A stretch of 64,000 nt of DNA, taken from NCBI RefSeq assembly GCF_030518235.1, contig NZ_JAULSA010000002.1, positions 186,001 through 250,000 on the forward strand. Direction: 5' to 3'. Source of the stretch: Saccharibacillus sp. CPCC 101409. GTDB lineage: Bacteria > Bacillota > Bacilli > Paenibacillales > Paenibacillaceae. A model generated the notes under the pieces. It was not told where the DNA came from, did not search any database, and saw nothing but the letters and a program-made list of their open reading frames with translations. Below, piece by piece: positions 1-9,296 of the stretch. Within the stretch, counting starts at the first letter, position 1; every line of letters begins with the position of its first letter. The position numbers and the translations under genes are program-made.

Positions 1-984
1 GCAGTGGACGTACAGCGACTCGCGCAGATCGACGTAATCTTTGTCGTAGCCGACTTCGATCAGTTCCTTTGTCACCTGCGGAGCCTGTTCGGAACCGATC
101 CGGCACAGCGCGTCGGCCAGTTTGGTAATGCGGGTGAAGTTTTCTTCTTTTTCCAGCAGAGCGATCAGCGCTTCTTCCGAAGCGGGCAGCAGGATGCGCG
201 ACAGGATGTCGATCATGCTGAGCAGCAGGAAGCCGTCTTTCTCTTCGCCGTACATCTGCACCAGCTTCTCGACCACTTCGTCGCTGCCGACCCGAACGAG
301 CGCGTCCGCGGCCTGCTCGGCGAGCAGATCGTTGTCGGATTTGAGCGCGTCGTAGAACAGCGGCAGCGCGTACGAAATCTTCAGCCGGCCCGCCGCCTGC
401 ACCAGATACACGGCGCGCACGGAATTCGGTTCTTTCGTATACAGCTCCTGCAGCTCGTCGATCGTTTCGCGCGGTTTCAGCACTTCGCGCTCGATCAGCT
501 CGCCCACGAGAAAATCCAGTTTGTCGTAGTCGATATCGCCGTAATCCAGCCCGCTGCTTTTTGCCGTTTCTTCATTAAAAAGCTTGCGCGCCCATTCGTC
601 GGCCAGACCGGACACGCGCACGCGCTCCGCCGCTTCTTCGTGCCAGTCTTCATCCAGCGATTCGATCTGTTCCAGCACCGGCTTGAGCAGATCGGGATCA
701 CTGCCGAGCAGCATGCGGGACAGGAAGGTGCGGGCGTTGCCCGTCACCAGTCCGGCTTTCAGCAGATGCAGCATGGCCTGGACGGTGATCTTCGTTTGCG
801 GAAAAGCGGCGGCCCGGTGCAGATACACGTCTTCTTTGCGCGGGGCGGCGACCAATTTCTCCAGCACGAGCGCGGAAATATCCTGCGGGTATTTATAAGT
901 CTCGGCCAAAAACCGGATCGCCGCGTTGCTGACAAGCGGGTCGGCATGCGTGATAAACGGTTTGACCTGTTCGGGTGTAAACAT
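1..984 (-). CDS. HEAT-like repeat protein (3' end cut by window edge)
   Basis: Read leftward from an ATG at 984-982, this frame stays open for 328 codons to the window edge, so the C-terminus is missing. A clear ribosome binding site (AGGAGG on the minus strand, 994-999) lies 9 nt upstream of the start. The protein is made of repeated pairs of helices of about 30-40 residues with alternating Leu/Ala and acidic positions (for example SDNDLLAEQAADALVRVG), which resembles HEAT or Armadillo-like scaffolds. Such proteins bind other proteins and usually have no enzymatic activity. It is divergent from the leuS leader. I cannot assign a partner or pathway; the repeat call itself is an inference from the helix pattern. 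Confidence 0.8.
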   Translation of the reverse strand, partial: MFTPEQVKPFITHADPLVSNAAIRFLAETYKYPQDISALVLEKLVAAPRKEDVYLHRAAAFPQTKITVQAMLHLLKAGLVTGNARTFLSRMLLGSDPDLLKPVLEQIESLDEDWHEEAAERVRVSGLADEWARKLFNEETAKSSGLDYGDIDYDKLDFLVGELIEREVLKPRETIDELQELYTKEPNSVRAVYLVQAAGRLKISYALPLFYDALKSDNDLLAEQAADALVRVGSDEVVEKLVQMYGEEKDGFLLLSMIDILSRILLPASEEALIALLEKEENFTRITKLADALCRIGSEQAPQVTKELIEVGYDKDYVDLRESLYVHC

Positions 985-1031
985 CTCTGTATTCCTCCTA
1001 AAAAAACGTACGTGCGTCGAATGCGCCTACC

Positions 1032-1040
1032 AGTATACCA
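1032..1040 (-). promoter_or_regulatory. Candidate extended -10 promoter for the HEAT-like gene
   Basis: On the minus strand this reads TGGTATACT, an extended -10 element (TGn followed by TATACT), about 50 nt upstream of the start codon. No good -35 is visible at the right distance, which is typical of extended -10 promoters. Confidence 0.4.
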
Positions 1041-1079
1041 CAGCCGCGTCTTTTTGCATCGGCAAACGGAGCTGAATCA

Positions 1080-1109
1080 TTGACTTTTGCATTTTGTTTT
1101 CTATATAAT
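1080..1109 (+). promoter_or_regulatory. SigmaA promoter of the leuS T-box leader
   Basis: TTGACT (1080-1085) and a perfect TATAAT (1104-1109) are separated by 18 nt. Transcription should start near 1116, giving a leader of about 360 nt that carries the T-box. Confidence 0.75.
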
Positions 1110-1115
1110 ATGGGC

Positions 1116-1429
1116 ATTGAATGCGTAAAAAAGCAGATCTACTCGTCGATGATGAGGAGCAGTAGGCAGGGGGGCGTTACCCCAGAGAGTCGGCGGTTGG
1201 TGCAAGCCGGCAGCGAACCCTGCGCGAACTCGCCTCGGAGATATGCGGACAGATGGCGGCCACCGGTCAACGGAAGGCGCGCGTCCAGCCGCATCGGCTC
1301 ATCCCCGGTAACGGATGCTTGAGTGAGCGGCAGACGAAGCACGTTTTTGCCGTTAACTAGGGTGGTACCACGGGAAGCAGCGCCTCTCGTCCCTAGCGAT
1401 AACAACGCTATGGACGGGGGGCTTTTTTG
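1116..1429 (+). promoter_or_regulatory. T-box riboswitch leader, leucine type
   Basis: The leader contains the conserved T-box core AGGGTGGTACCACGGG (1359-1374) and a downstream intrinsic terminator. The distal Stem I loop region (AGAGAGTCGG...GGTTGGTGCAAGCC) is visible near 1190-1212. The best specifier is CTC at 1229-1231 (GAACTCGCC context), a leucine codon. The bulge UGGU would pair with an ACCA tRNA end, as expected for tRNA-Leu with discriminator A. By family rules, uncharged tRNA-Leu stabilises the antiterminator and allows leuS transcription. Stem I was not folded computationally, so the specifier is an inference. Confidence 0.92.
1382..1428 (+). terminator. T-box-controlled intrinsic terminator of leuS
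   Basis: CGTCCCTAGCG (1388-1398) pairs with CGCTATGGACG (1406-1416) with one mismatch, and the pairing can extend outward through GCCTCT against the GGGGGGC run; six T residues follow (1423-1428). The 5' half overlaps the region used by the antiterminator. Confidence 0.85.
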
Positions 1430-1482
1430 ATTTTCCGAGCGATTCAGGCAGACAAATAGGGAGTACGAAGGGACAGATGAAG

Positions 1483-3942
1483 ATGAGCGACAAGACCGAA
1501 CAGGCCGCAGCCGTTTCGCACGGCTACCGCGCCCAGCAGATCGAACCGAAATGGCAGAAGAAGTGGGACGAACAGAAAACGTTTAAAACCGACGATACAG
1601 ACCGCGACAAACCGAAATTTTACGCGATGGACATGTTCCCGTATCCGTCCGGCGCGGGGCTGCACGTCGGTCACCCGGAAGGGTATACGGCGACGGATAT
1701 CGTGTCCCGCTACAAACGGATGCGCGGCTTCAACGTGCTGCACCCGATGGGCTGGGACGCGTTCGGCCTGCCGGCCGAGCAGTACGCGATCGACAACGGC
1801 GGGCATCCGCGCGAGTTTACGCTGAAAAATATCGACAACTTCCGGCGGCAGATCAAATCGCTTGGTTTCTCGTACGACTGGGACCGCGAGATCAGCACGA
1901 CGGATCCGGATTATTATAAATGGACGCAGTGGATCTTCCTGCAGCTGTACAAGCGCGATCTGGCTTACGTGGCGGAAATTCCGGTCAACTGGTGTCCGGC
2001 GCTCGGCACGGTGCTGGCGAACGAAGAAGTCATCGACGGCAAAAGCGAGCGCGGCGGCCATCCGGTCATCCGTCGGCCGATGCGCCAGTGGATGCTGAGA
2101 ATCACCGCTTACGCCGATCGTCTGCTCGAAGATCTCGAAGAGCTGGACTGGCCGGAAAGCCTCAAAGACATGCAGCGCAACTGGATCGGCAAGTCCAAAG
2201 GCGCGGAAGTCACGTTCCAGGTGGAAGGCACGGACGCAAGCATATCGGTGTTCACGACCCGCCCGGATACGCTGTACGGCGCGACGTACTGCGTGCTGGC
2301 GCCGGAGCATCCGCTGGTGGAGTCGATCACGACCGAGCACGAGAAAGCGGCGGTTCAGGCGTATCAGGAAAAAGCGTCGCATAAAAGCGATCTGGAGCGC
2401 ACCGATCTCAACAAAGACAAAAGCGGCGTGTTCACGGGCGCGTACGCGGTCAATCCGGTCAACGGAGCGAAGCTGCCGATCTGGATCGCCGACTATGTCC
2501 TGGCCGCTTACGGCACGGGCGCGATCATGGCCGTTCCGGGCCACGATACGCGCGACTGGGAATTCGCCAAGAAGTTCGGCATCCAGATCATCGAAGTCGT
2601 CAAAGGCGGCGATATCGACAAAGAAGCGTACACGGGCGAAGGCGAGCACGTCAACTCGGGCTTCCTGGACGGGCTGAACAAAGAAGACGGTATCGCGCGC
2701 ATGATCCAGTGGTTGGAAGAAGGCGGCAAAGGCGAAGGCAAAACGACTTACCGTCTGCGCGACTGGTTGTTCAGCCGCCAGCGCTACTGGGGCGAGCCGA
2801 TTCCGATCCTCCATCTGGAAGACGGAAGCATGAAAGCCGTGCCGGAAGACAGTCTGCCGCTGCTGCTGCCGGACATGCAGGAGATCAAGCCGTCGGGCAC
2901 GGGCGAATCGCCACTTGCGAACGCGACCGATTGGGTTAACACGACCGATCCGGAAACGGGTCTCAAAGCGCGCCGCGAAACGAATACGATGCCGCAGTGG
3001 GCGGGAAGCTGCTGGTACTACCTGCGTTATATCGATCCGAAGAACGACAACGAGATCTGCGCGAAAGACAAACTGGAATACTGGATGCCGGTCGATCTGT
3101 ATATCGGCGGCGCGGAGCATGCGGTCCTGCATCTGCTGTACGCCCGCTTCTGGCACAAAGTGCTGTACGATATCGGCGCGGTCAACACCAAAGAGCCGTT
3201 CCAGCGCCTCATCAACCAGGGCATGATTCTGGGACCGAACAACGAGAAAATGAGCAAATCGCGAGGCAACGTTATCAACCCGGACGAGATCGTGAATGAA
3301 TTCGGCGCGGACACGCTGCGTATTTACGAAATGTTTATGGGTCCGCTGGAAGCGACCAAACCTTGGAATACGAACGGCGTGGAAGGTTCGCACCGCTTCC
3401 TGGCCCGCGTGTACCGCATGTTCGTCGAAGACGGCGGCGCGCTGAGCGCGAAGATTTCCGATACGGCAGAAGGAACCGACGAGTTCAAACGCACCTGGCA
3501 CAAAACGGTCAAAAAAGTGACCGAAGACATGGAAGCCCTGCGCTTCAACACGGCGATCAGCCAGCTGATGATCTTTACCAACGACGCGTACAAGCAGGAA
3601 ACGCTGCCGCGCAAAGCGATGGAAGACTTTATCCAGCTGCTGTCCCCGCTCGCGCCGCATATCGCGGAAGAGCTGTGGGAGAAGATGGGCCGCGGCGACA
3701 GCCTGACTTACGCGGCCTGGCCGGAATTCGACGAAGCATGGACGACGGAATCCGAAGTCGAGATCGTCGTGCAGGTGGGCGGCAAGATCGTGCAGCGCGC
3801 CAACGTACAGAAAGACTGGGACGCCAAAGCGCTGGAAGAACACGCGCTGAGTCTGGAGAACGTGCAAAAAGCGCTGGCCGGCAAAACGATCCGCAAAGTG
3901 ATCGCGGTACCGGGCAAGCTGGTGAATATCGTCGCGAACTGA
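1483..3942 (+). CDS. leuS: Leucine--tRNA ligase
   Basis: Charges tRNA-Leu with leucine in the cytoplasm. It is a class I synthetase: the HIGH-type motif HVGH is at about residue 61 ([13 protein letters not shown]) and KMSKS at about residue 589 ([10 protein letters not shown]). The central part carries the CP1 editing insertion with T-rich and GTG motifs ([24 protein letters not shown]), as in bacterial LeuRS. The length, about 819 residues, is normal. Two in-frame ATGs exist, at 1477 and 1483; the AAGGGA at 1468-1473 is 9 nt from 1483 but only 3 nt from 1477, so I prefer 1483. Expression is controlled by the leucine T-box directly upstream. Confidence 0.98.
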   Translation: MSDKTEQAAAVSHGYRAQQIEPKWQKKWDEQKTFKTDDTDRDKPKFYAMDMFPYPSGAGLHVGHPEGYTATDIVSRYKRMRGFNVLHPMGWDAFGLPAEQYAIDNGGHPREFTLKNIDNFRRQIKSLGFSYDWDREISTTDPDYYKWTQWIFLQLYKRDLAYVAEIPVNWCPALGTVLANEEVIDGKSERGGHPVIRRPMRQWMLRITAYADRLLEDLEELDWPESLKDMQRNWIGKSKGAEVTFQVEGTDASISVFTTRPDTLYGATYCVLAPEHPLVESITTEHEKAAVQAYQEKASHKSDLERTDLNKDKSGVFTGAYAVNPVNGAKLPIWIADYVLAAYGTGAIMAVPGHDTRDWEFAKKFGIQIIEVVKGGDIDKEAYTGEGEHVNSGFLDGLNKEDGIARMIQWLEEGGKGEGKTTYRLRDWLFSRQRYWGEPIPILHLEDGSMKAVPEDSLPLLLPDMQEIKPSGTGESPLANATDWVNTTDPETGLKARRETNTMPQWAGSCWYYLRYIDPKNDNEICAKDKLEYWMPVDLYIGGAEHAVLHLLYARFWHKVLYDIGAVNTKEPFQRLINQGMILGPNNEKMSKSRGNVINPDEIVNEFGADTLRIYEMFMGPLEATKPWNTNGVEGSHRFLARVYRMFVEDGGALSAKISDTAEGTDEFKRTWHKTVKKVTEDMEALRFNTAISQLMIFTNDAYKQETLPRKAMEDFIQLLSPLAPHIAEELWEKMGRGDSLTYAAWPEFDEAWTTESEVEIVVQVGGKIVQRANVQKDWDAKALEEHALSLENVQKALAGKTIRKVIAVPGKLVNIVAN

Positions 3943-4075
3943 TCGTTTGAACGATGCGCGGCAAACGTGCCGGATTACCGGGATAAACCGGGCCGCCGGG
4001 CGCGAGTACCAAAAGCAGACCGGCGGAAGCGGGCTCTGCGGCTGGCCGAATCCAGCACAAGGCATAAGCTCGACC

Positions 4076-4111
4076 GCGGGCAAAAAGGCGACGCGTCGCT
4101 TTTTTGCCCGC
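4076..4111 (+). terminator. Palindromic terminator after leuS
   Basis: A 36-nt near-perfect palindrome starts GCGGGCAAAAAGGCGACG and ends in its reverse complement with one G-T wobble. The A and T tracts sit inside the palindrome, so it can act as a terminator in either direction for the leuS transcript. It lies in the 270-nt gap before comEA; nothing else is recognisable there. Confidence 0.65.
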
Positions 4112-4212
4112 CTGCGTACATAGAGCGTCCGAAACGGAACGCCGCCGGCCCCGAAGCCGGAATTCGGAATGAACGTCGTTCCGATGAATCCGATTCGGGA
4201 GGTTTGGGGCAA

Positions 4213-4944
4213 ATGAGAAAAGAATGGTTATGGGCGGCCTGCATATCGGCGGCGCTGGGAGCGGGCACGCTGCTGCTGGCCGGGGGACACGGCGCGGAAG
4301 AAGGCGCGCCCTGGCGTCCGCTGAACGACCAGCTGCAAAAGGCGCTGGCGGAGCGGGAAGGCACAGGCGGCGAAGCGGCTGCGGAGTCTGCGGGTTCCGG
4401 CAAAGCGGCGCAGGCGGCTGAAACCGCCGGCAATTCCGGGAAGTCCGCTGATATTGACGGACGGAACGGCGCGGGAGCCGCCTCGGCGGAGGTCGTGCCG
4501 GCCGAAAGCGCGCAGGCGGCGGCCGATACAGCCGCCCCCGCCGCTCCGGGCAGCGAGAAAACCGCGGCGGCAAAGTCCGGCGCGAGCGAACAGGCCGGAA
4601 GCGCACAGGGGACAGCGGCCGCGGAAAGCGGTTCGCGCAGCGAGGCCGCGCCGTCTGCGACGCAGCCCGCCCCGGCTTCGGTTTCGGGCGGTTCTGCCGC
4701 CGAAAGCGTTCCGGCGGCAGCGTTGCCGGCCGCAGCCGAGCCTGCTTCGGACGGAAAGGTTCATATCAATTCGGCCGACGCGGCCCGGCTGATGGATCTG
4801 CCGGGCATCGGCGAGAAGAAAGCGCAGGCGATTCTGGATTATCGTGCGCAGAACGGGCCGTTCCGGGCCGTGACGGATATCGTCAAGGTCAAAGGAATCG
4901 GACCGAAGATGCTGGAGAAGATGATGCCGGATCTGGCTTTGTAG
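4213..4944 (+). CDS. comEA: Competence protein ComEA (DNA receptor), variant architecture
   Basis: ComEA binds double-stranded DNA outside the membrane during natural transformation. The 243-residue protein has one N-terminal membrane segment (about residues 5-24), a long linker of about 155 residues made almost only of Ala, Ser, Gly, Glu and Pro, and a C-terminal helix-hairpin-helix DNA-binding module (about 183-241: HINSADAARLMDLPGIGEKK and the second hairpin VKGIGPKML). The SLBB-like oligomerisation domain seen in the B. subtilis protein is not recognisable; the linker takes its place. The start follows GGGAGG (4197-4202) by 10 nt. The frame is open upstream to 3967, but that part lacks a ribosome binding site and crosses the leuS terminator. 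comEB follows after 29 nt. Confidence 0.92.
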   Translation: MRKEWLWAACISAALGAGTLLLAGGHGAEEGAPWRPLNDQLQKALAEREGTGGEAAAESAGSGKAAQAAETAGNSGKSADIDGRNGAGAASAEVVPAESAQAAADTAAPAAPGSEKTAAAKSGASEQAGSAQGTAAAESGSRSEAAPSATQPAPASVSGGSAAESVPAAALPAAAEPASDGKVHINSADAARLMDLPGIGEKKAQAILDYRAQNGPFRAVTDIVKVKGIGPKMLEKMMPDLAL

Positions 4945-4973
4945 CCGGCCTTGCAAGTACGGGAGGGATCGCG

Positions 4974-5489
4974 ATGGGGAGCAATCCGCGCAAGGATTGG
5001 GATACGTATTTTATGGATATCGCTTTTATGGTGTCGACGCGTTCGCAGTGTCCGCGTCGGCAGGTCGGCGCGGTGCTGGTGCAGGGCAAGAAGCTGCTCG
5101 GCACGGCGTACAACGGAGCGCCGATGGGCGTGCCGGACTGCTCGGAAGCAGGCTGCATGATTGCCGAGGAATACGAGCTGGTGCGCGAAGGCGGCGAAGA
5201 AAAAGTCGTCAAAAAGCAGCGCTGCGTGCGGACCATCCACGCCGAGCAGAATCTGCTGCTGTTTACGGACCGCGCCGACCGGGAGGGCTCGACGGTGTAC
5301 GTGACCGACGAGCCGTGCTGGACGTGCGCCAATATGCTGGCGAACAGCGGCATTACGGAAGTCGTGTACTGCCGCGCGTATCCGAAAGACAGCGGCAAAG
5401 TGCATCATATGATGGACCAGAAAGGCATTGTATTTCGCGCGATCGAGCATTACCTGCCGCCGGCTCCGGCTTCGACGCCCGTGTCTTGA
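4974..5489 (+). CDS. comEB: dCMP deaminase family protein ComEB
   Basis: Predicted deoxycytidylate deaminase (dCMP to dUMP, a thymidylate precursor), 171 residues, cytosolic. The zinc site is intact: H89-A-E91 with E91 as the proton shuttle and C115-x-x-C118 (PCWTC). An extra Cys/His-rich segment (CSEAGC, residues 56-61, and C84) is placed as in T4-type dCMP deaminases, which bind a second zinc. The start follows GGGAGGG closely. It sits between comEA and comEC, the usual late-competence order; the enzymatic function comes from the family, and a direct role in DNA uptake is not shown by the sequence. Confidence 0.95.
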   Translation: MGSNPRKDWDTYFMDIAFMVSTRSQCPRRQVGAVLVQGKKLLGTAYNGAPMGVPDCSEAGCMIAEEYELVREGGEEKVVKKQRCVRTIHAEQNLLLFTDRADREGSTVYVTDEPCWTCANMLANSGITEVVYCRAYPKDSGKVHHMMDQKGIVFRAIEHYLPPAPASTPVS

Positions 5490-5551
5490 TTCGAAGCGGC
5501 GCCGGGCCGCGCGAATAGGGTACGTTCAACAACAAATGCAGGATTGATAAA

Positions 5552-5597
5552 GGAAGAACCTTTGTCCGAGGCGAGAGCCCGGCGAAGGTTCTTTTTG
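5552..5597 (+). terminator. Hairpin with T tract between comEB and comEC
   Basis: GGAAGAACCTT (5552-5562) pairs with AAGGTTCTT (5585-5593), followed by a short T run (5592-5596). It looks like an intrinsic terminator or attenuator that would lower comEC expression relative to comEAB. Confidence 0.6.
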
Positions 5598-5672
5598 GTA
5601 TGCGGATAAGCGCGCGGCGCTCTGGAAGCAAAGGCTTGAACCGCAAGAATAAACAAAACGGAGGGGTCTTGT

Positions 5673-8420
5673 ATGAATCGAAGACCGCTGGTCGTGTTCA
5701 CGGTCTGCTGGATCTTGGGGATAGCGGCCGCTTATTTGTACGACGGGCTGCGGCTGGTTCTTGTCGCGGCCGGGATCATGCTGGTGCTGGCCGTGCCGGC
5801 GGCGCTCGGGCGATTGTCGCCAAAGCTGCTGCTGGCCGCATGCCTGGCGCTGAGCGCAGCGGCCGTGTACGGAAGCGTTCGGGACGCCCGCAACGTTTCC
5901 ATGATGCCGGCCGCGCTGGGACCGGCGGTGGAAGGTGGCTACGCCGGAGTCGAGCTTGTCGGAGAAATGGCGGGCCCGGCAAAAATCGACGGCGATCTGG
6001 CGATGTTCGAATTGGATGTGGATCGGGTTGAGGCGCCGCGGCAAAATGATACCGCCGTCACGGGGATTTCCGGCGGTGAAAGCGCCGGAACGGTCAAGCT
6101 GAAACGGACGGAAAAAGTCGTCGTCCGCATCAAGCTCGCCGCCGAAGAAGAGCAGCGGACCGCCGCGGCCTGGGGGCGCGGCGACCGGTTGATCGTCTCG
6201 GCCGATCTGGAAACACCGTCGCAAGCGCGGAACTTCGGCGATTTCGATTACCGACGCTATTTGTACACCAAACGTATCCACTGGGTCGCCCGGGCGGCCG
6301 GAGCTTCCGGTGTGGAAACGGAAAAGTCCGCCTCCGGGGCGCTGCGGATTCTGCGCCGCAACGACGATCTGCGGGCGAATCTGGCCGGCAGGCTGGAACG
6401 GCTGTATCCCGGCATCGGCGCCGGGTATATGCAGGGCCTGCTGCTCGGGTTGCAGGACGGACTGGACCCGGAGACGTATCTCGATTTCGCGCGGCTCGGC
6501 ATGACCCATGTGCTTGCCATATCCGGGATGCACGTCGGATTGTATGTGGGAGCCGTTATTTTCCTGCTGCGGCGCTTCGGGGTATCCAAAGAAAGCACGC
6601 TACTGGCGGCGCTGTGTTTCGTTCCGCCTTACGTCCTGCTGACCGGCTCGTCGCCGTCGGCGGTCCGCGCCGGTCTGATGAGCATGATCGCCCTGTACGC
6701 GGCGAGGCGCGGCTGGCTCAAAGACGGGCTGCACATCCTGTGCCTGGCCGCCCTTCTGATGACGATCTGGGACCCGTATTATTTGAACGCGGTCAGCTTT
6801 CAGCTGTCGTTCGCCGTTACGGCCGGCATTATCCTGCTGACCCGGCCGATGCAGCGGATCCTGTTTTTCCTGCCCAAAGCGATCGCCGGAGGAGCGGCAA
6901 TCTCGCTGGTGGCGGACCTGGTTTCGTTTCCGCTCACTATTTATTATTTCAACCAGTATTCGCTGCTTGGCCTGGCGGCGAATCTGCTGCTGGTGCCGCT
7001 GATCAGCTTCGTGTCGATCCCGCTCGGCACGGTCTCGCTGATCCTGAGCCCGCTCTGGGACCGGGGCGCCGAATGGGCGGCTTATCCGGTGCGGCTGCTC
7101 AACGCCGCCGTATTCCGGTGCGCGGACGGCGGCGGCTCCGTCCGCTGGGCCCGCACGATCTGGGCGGCGCCTTCGCCCGCCTGGATCGCGGCATACTATG
7201 CCGCCCTATTCGGCGGCATCGCGCTGCTCGCCGCGCTGCTCGGCGCGCGGCGGGACCGGGCCGCGGCCGCGCCGGAAGCGGCCGCCGAACTTCCCGCGGC
7301 GGCGGTCTCCGCCGCGGCCGCGGGCGGCCCGGGCGGCGACACCGTGCCGCTCGAGCCGCGCTCCGCCGGGCGCGCGGCTCCGCCCGGCGGCCCGTTCCCC
7401 GGCGCGCTGCGCGCAGCGCCGGAGTTCACGCCCGCCGTCCGCTACGGCGGCGCGCCCGAAAAGCGCCATCCGGCGCTGCGCCCGCTGCTGGCCGCTTCGG
7501 CCGGGCTGCTGCTGTGCGGACTGCTGTCCGCCGCGTATACGCCCCGCCGCAATCCGGCGGGCACGGTGCAAATGCTGGATGTCGGCCAGGGCGACTCCAT
7601 CCTGATTACGACGCCGACCGGCCGGCATATTCTGGTCGACGGAGGCGGAACCGTGACCTTCGCGCGGCCCGGCGAAGACTGGCGCCGCCGGCTCGACCCG
7701 TACGAGGTCGGCCGCGACGTGGTCGTGCCGCTGCTCAAGCGGCGCGGCGTGCACCGGCTCGACGCCGTGATCCTGACGCACGGCGACCGCGATCATTACG
7801 GCGGGCTGCTGGCGGTGCTGGACGAAATTCCGGCGGAGCGTTTGATCATGAACGGGACAAGGAGCGGCGGGGAAGACCTGGACGAGCTGCTGGCTTCGGC
7901 GCTGCGATTCGGCGCGGAGATCTCCGCGCCGCAAAGCGGGGACGTCTGGCGTCCAGATTCGCGGACGTCGCTGGAGTTCGTGAATCCGTCCGGCGTATTC
8001 GCGGGAGAAATTCCCGAACTGGAAGAGCAGAACGATTACTCCGTCGCTTTTCGGTTGGAAATGAACGGCCATTCGTTTATGTTTACCGGCGATCTGGGCG
8101 AATCCGCGGAACGGGATATTCTGGAGCGGCTGGAGCGGCGCGGCGAAGAAGCGGCGGTCGAAGTGCTCAAAGTGGGGCACCACGGCAGCAAAACGTCTTC
8201 GTCGGCGGCCTGGGTCGAAGCGCTGTCGCCGAAGCTGTCGCTGATCTCCGTCGGCGCAAGCAATACGTACGGCCATCCGAACGAAGGCGTCGTGCGGCGG
8301 TTGGAGCAAAGCGGATCGGATGTGCGGCGCACCGACCTGGACGGCGAAATCCAGATCGGGACGCCGCCCGGCGAGCCTTTGCGGATCCGCACGAAGCTGC
8401 GGACTGACGAAGGGGAGTAA
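5673..8420 (+). CDS. comEC: DNA internalization-related competence protein ComEC/Rec2
   Basis: Polytopic membrane protein that forms the channel for single-stranded DNA entry. At 915 residues it is longer than the roughly 780 of B. subtilis. In order: N-terminal membrane segments and a soluble domain (about 80-230), the competence core with HVLAISGMHVGLY near residue 280 followed by many membrane helices, an Ala/Pro/Gly-rich stretch (about 525-600), one further hydrophobic segment, and a C-terminal metallo-beta-lactamase-like domain (LDVGQGDS near 634, THGDRDHYGG near 701, GHHGSKTSSS near 836). The start has GGAGGGG upstream. The low-complexity stretch accounts for most of the extra length and is locally very GC-rich. 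Confidence 0.96.
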   Translation: MNRRPLVVFTVCWILGIAAAYLYDGLRLVLVAAGIMLVLAVPAALGRLSPKLLLAACLALSAAAVYGSVRDARNVSMMPAALGPAVEGGYAGVELVGEMAGPAKIDGDLAMFELDVDRVEAPRQNDTAVTGISGGESAGTVKLKRTEKVVVRIKLAAEEEQRTAAAWGRGDRLIVSADLETPSQARNFGDFDYRRYLYTKRIHWVARAAGASGVETEKSASGALRILRRNDDLRANLAGRLERLYPGIGAGYMQGLLLGLQDGLDPETYLDFARLGMTHVLAISGMHVGLYVGAVIFLLRRFGVSKESTLLAALCFVPPYVLLTGSSPSAVRAGLMSMIALYAARRGWLKDGLHILCLAALLMTIWDPYYLNAVSFQLSFAVTAGIILLTRPMQRILFFLPKAIAGGAAISLVADLVSFPLTIYYFNQYSLLGLAANLLLVPLISFVSIPLGTVSLILSPLWDRGAEWAAYPVRLLNAAVFRCADGGGSVRWARTIWAAPSPAWIAAYYAALFGGIALLAALLGARRDRAAAAPEAAAELPAAAVSAAAAGGPGGDTVPLEPRSAGRAAPPGGPFPGALRAAPEFTPAVRYGGAPEKRHPALRPLLAASAGLLLCGLLSAAYTPRRNPAGTVQMLDVGQGDSILITTPTGRHILVDGGGTVTFARPGEDWRRRLDPYEVGRDVVVPLLKRRGVHRLDAVILTHGDRDHYGGLLAVLDEIPAERLIMNGTRSGGEDLDELLASALRFGAEISAPQSGDVWRPDSRTSLEFVNPSGVFAGEIPELEEQNDYSVAFRLEMNGHSFMFTGDLGESAERDILERLERRGEEAAVEVLKVGHHGSKTSSSAAWVEALSPKLSLISVGASNTYGHPNEGVVRRLEQSGSDVRRTDLDGEIQIGTPPGEPLRIRTKLRTDEGE

Positions 8421-8428
8421 GACCGATA

Positions 8429-8472
8429 GAGAACGCGTTTCTTCGAAGCGAAGAAACGCGTTCTCCTTTTTT
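8429..8472 (+). terminator. Intrinsic terminator of the comE operon
   Basis: A long perfect stem (GAGAACGCGTTTCTTCG and its complement, 8429-8465) is followed by six T residues (8467-8472). The remaining gap to the next gene (8473-8750) holds only the candidate promoter at 8695-8720. Confidence 0.9.
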
Positions 8473-8694
8473 GTTTTATATACAAGTAGAGGGCTTACCG
8501 AGCAGGCGCCGAACCTGCGGAGTTTGCCGCCGAATAGGTTAAAATACCGTAAGATGACTCGGAATAGCGTTTCTGGTAGACTGGTTGGAGATGTGCGAAC
8601 GGGGAACGGAAAGGGGCGGATCGGGCAGCCCGAAGCCAATGAAAAAGCTTTCAAAACAATTGGAAACAATTTTTTGCGAAAAGATAAAAAAATC

Positions 8695-8720
8695 GCAACC
8701 TTTCGGCGGCCAGTCCCGTC
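8695..8720 (+). promoter_or_regulatory. Weak candidate SigW-type autoregulatory promoter
   Basis: GCAACCTTT (8695-8703) resembles the GAAAC -35 motif of SigW-type promoters, and CGTC (8717-8720) lies 17 nt after the AAC. The match to TGAAAC-N16-CGTA is imperfect at both boxes and in spacing. SigW autoregulates in B. subtilis, so a promoter here is expected, but this assignment is tentative. Confidence 0.33.
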
Positions 8721-8750
8721 TGAAAGGGTGCAAGAGAGGGGGGCCACTCC

Positions 8751-9296
8751 GTGGTCGAGCAGGAACTCATCAGAGCCGCTCAATCGGGCGATCGCGACGC
8801 TCTTATCACCCTATTGCGAGAGATTGAACCGGCCGTTTACAAAACGGCTTACTATACGCTGAACAATGAACAGGACGCGATGGACGCCGCCCAGGAAGCG
8901 CTGATTCGGATTTATACGAAGATCGGTTCTTACGAGGAAAAAGCGCAGTTCAAAACCTGGGTGCAGCGCATTGTAACGAATATTTGCATCGACAAATTCA
9001 GACGCGCCAAACCGACGGTTTCGATCGAAGAGCACGATATGGTTTTTGAGGGCAGCGACAGCGTGGAAGGCGAAGTCATGCGCTCTTATACGCGCGAAGA
9101 CATCGACCGGGCGATCAATCTGCTGCCGGAGCACCATCGCACGGTCGTGATTCTCCGCTACGTGCAGGATATGTCGTACAACGAAATCGCGGGGTGTCTG
9201 GATCTGCCGCTGAATACGGTCAAATCTTATTTGTTTAGGGCGAGGGCACAGCTTCAGCAGCTGCTGCAAGATTATCAGAAAGGAGGTGCGCTGTAG
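8751..9296 (+). CDS. sigW: ECF RNA polymerase sigma factor, SigW type
   Basis: A 181-residue group IV sigma factor with region 2 (DAMDAAQEALIRIY ... FKTWVQRIVTNICIDKFRR, residues about 40-85) and region 4 (LPEHHRTVVILRYVQDMSYNEIAGCLDLPLNTVKSYLFRARAQL, given here only as the 128-172 span). It directs polymerase to envelope-stress promoters. The start is GTG preceded by GAGAGGGGGG (8733-8742). The next gene starts directly after the stop codon and encodes the membrane anti-sigma factor, the usual pairing. Assignment to the SigW subgroup rests on overall similarity to B. subtilis SigW and on a canonical SigW-type promoter upstream of nfeD-floA in this window. Confidence 0.85.
   Translation: MVEQELIRAAQSGDRDALITLLREIEPAVYKTAYYTLNNEQDAMDAAQEALIRIYTKIGSYEEKAQFKTWVQRIVTNICIDKFRRAKPTVSIEEHDMVFEGSDSVEGEVMRSYTREDIDRAINLLPEHHRTVVILRYVQDMSYNEIAGCLDLPLNTVKSYLFRARAQLQQLLQDYQKGGAL

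Noticed and set aside
8640-8690. GAAAC motifs (for example TTGGAAAC near 8660) considered as SigW -35 boxes
   Set aside because: No CGTA lies 15-17 nt downstream of them, so the weaker pair at 8695/8717 was kept as the only candidate.
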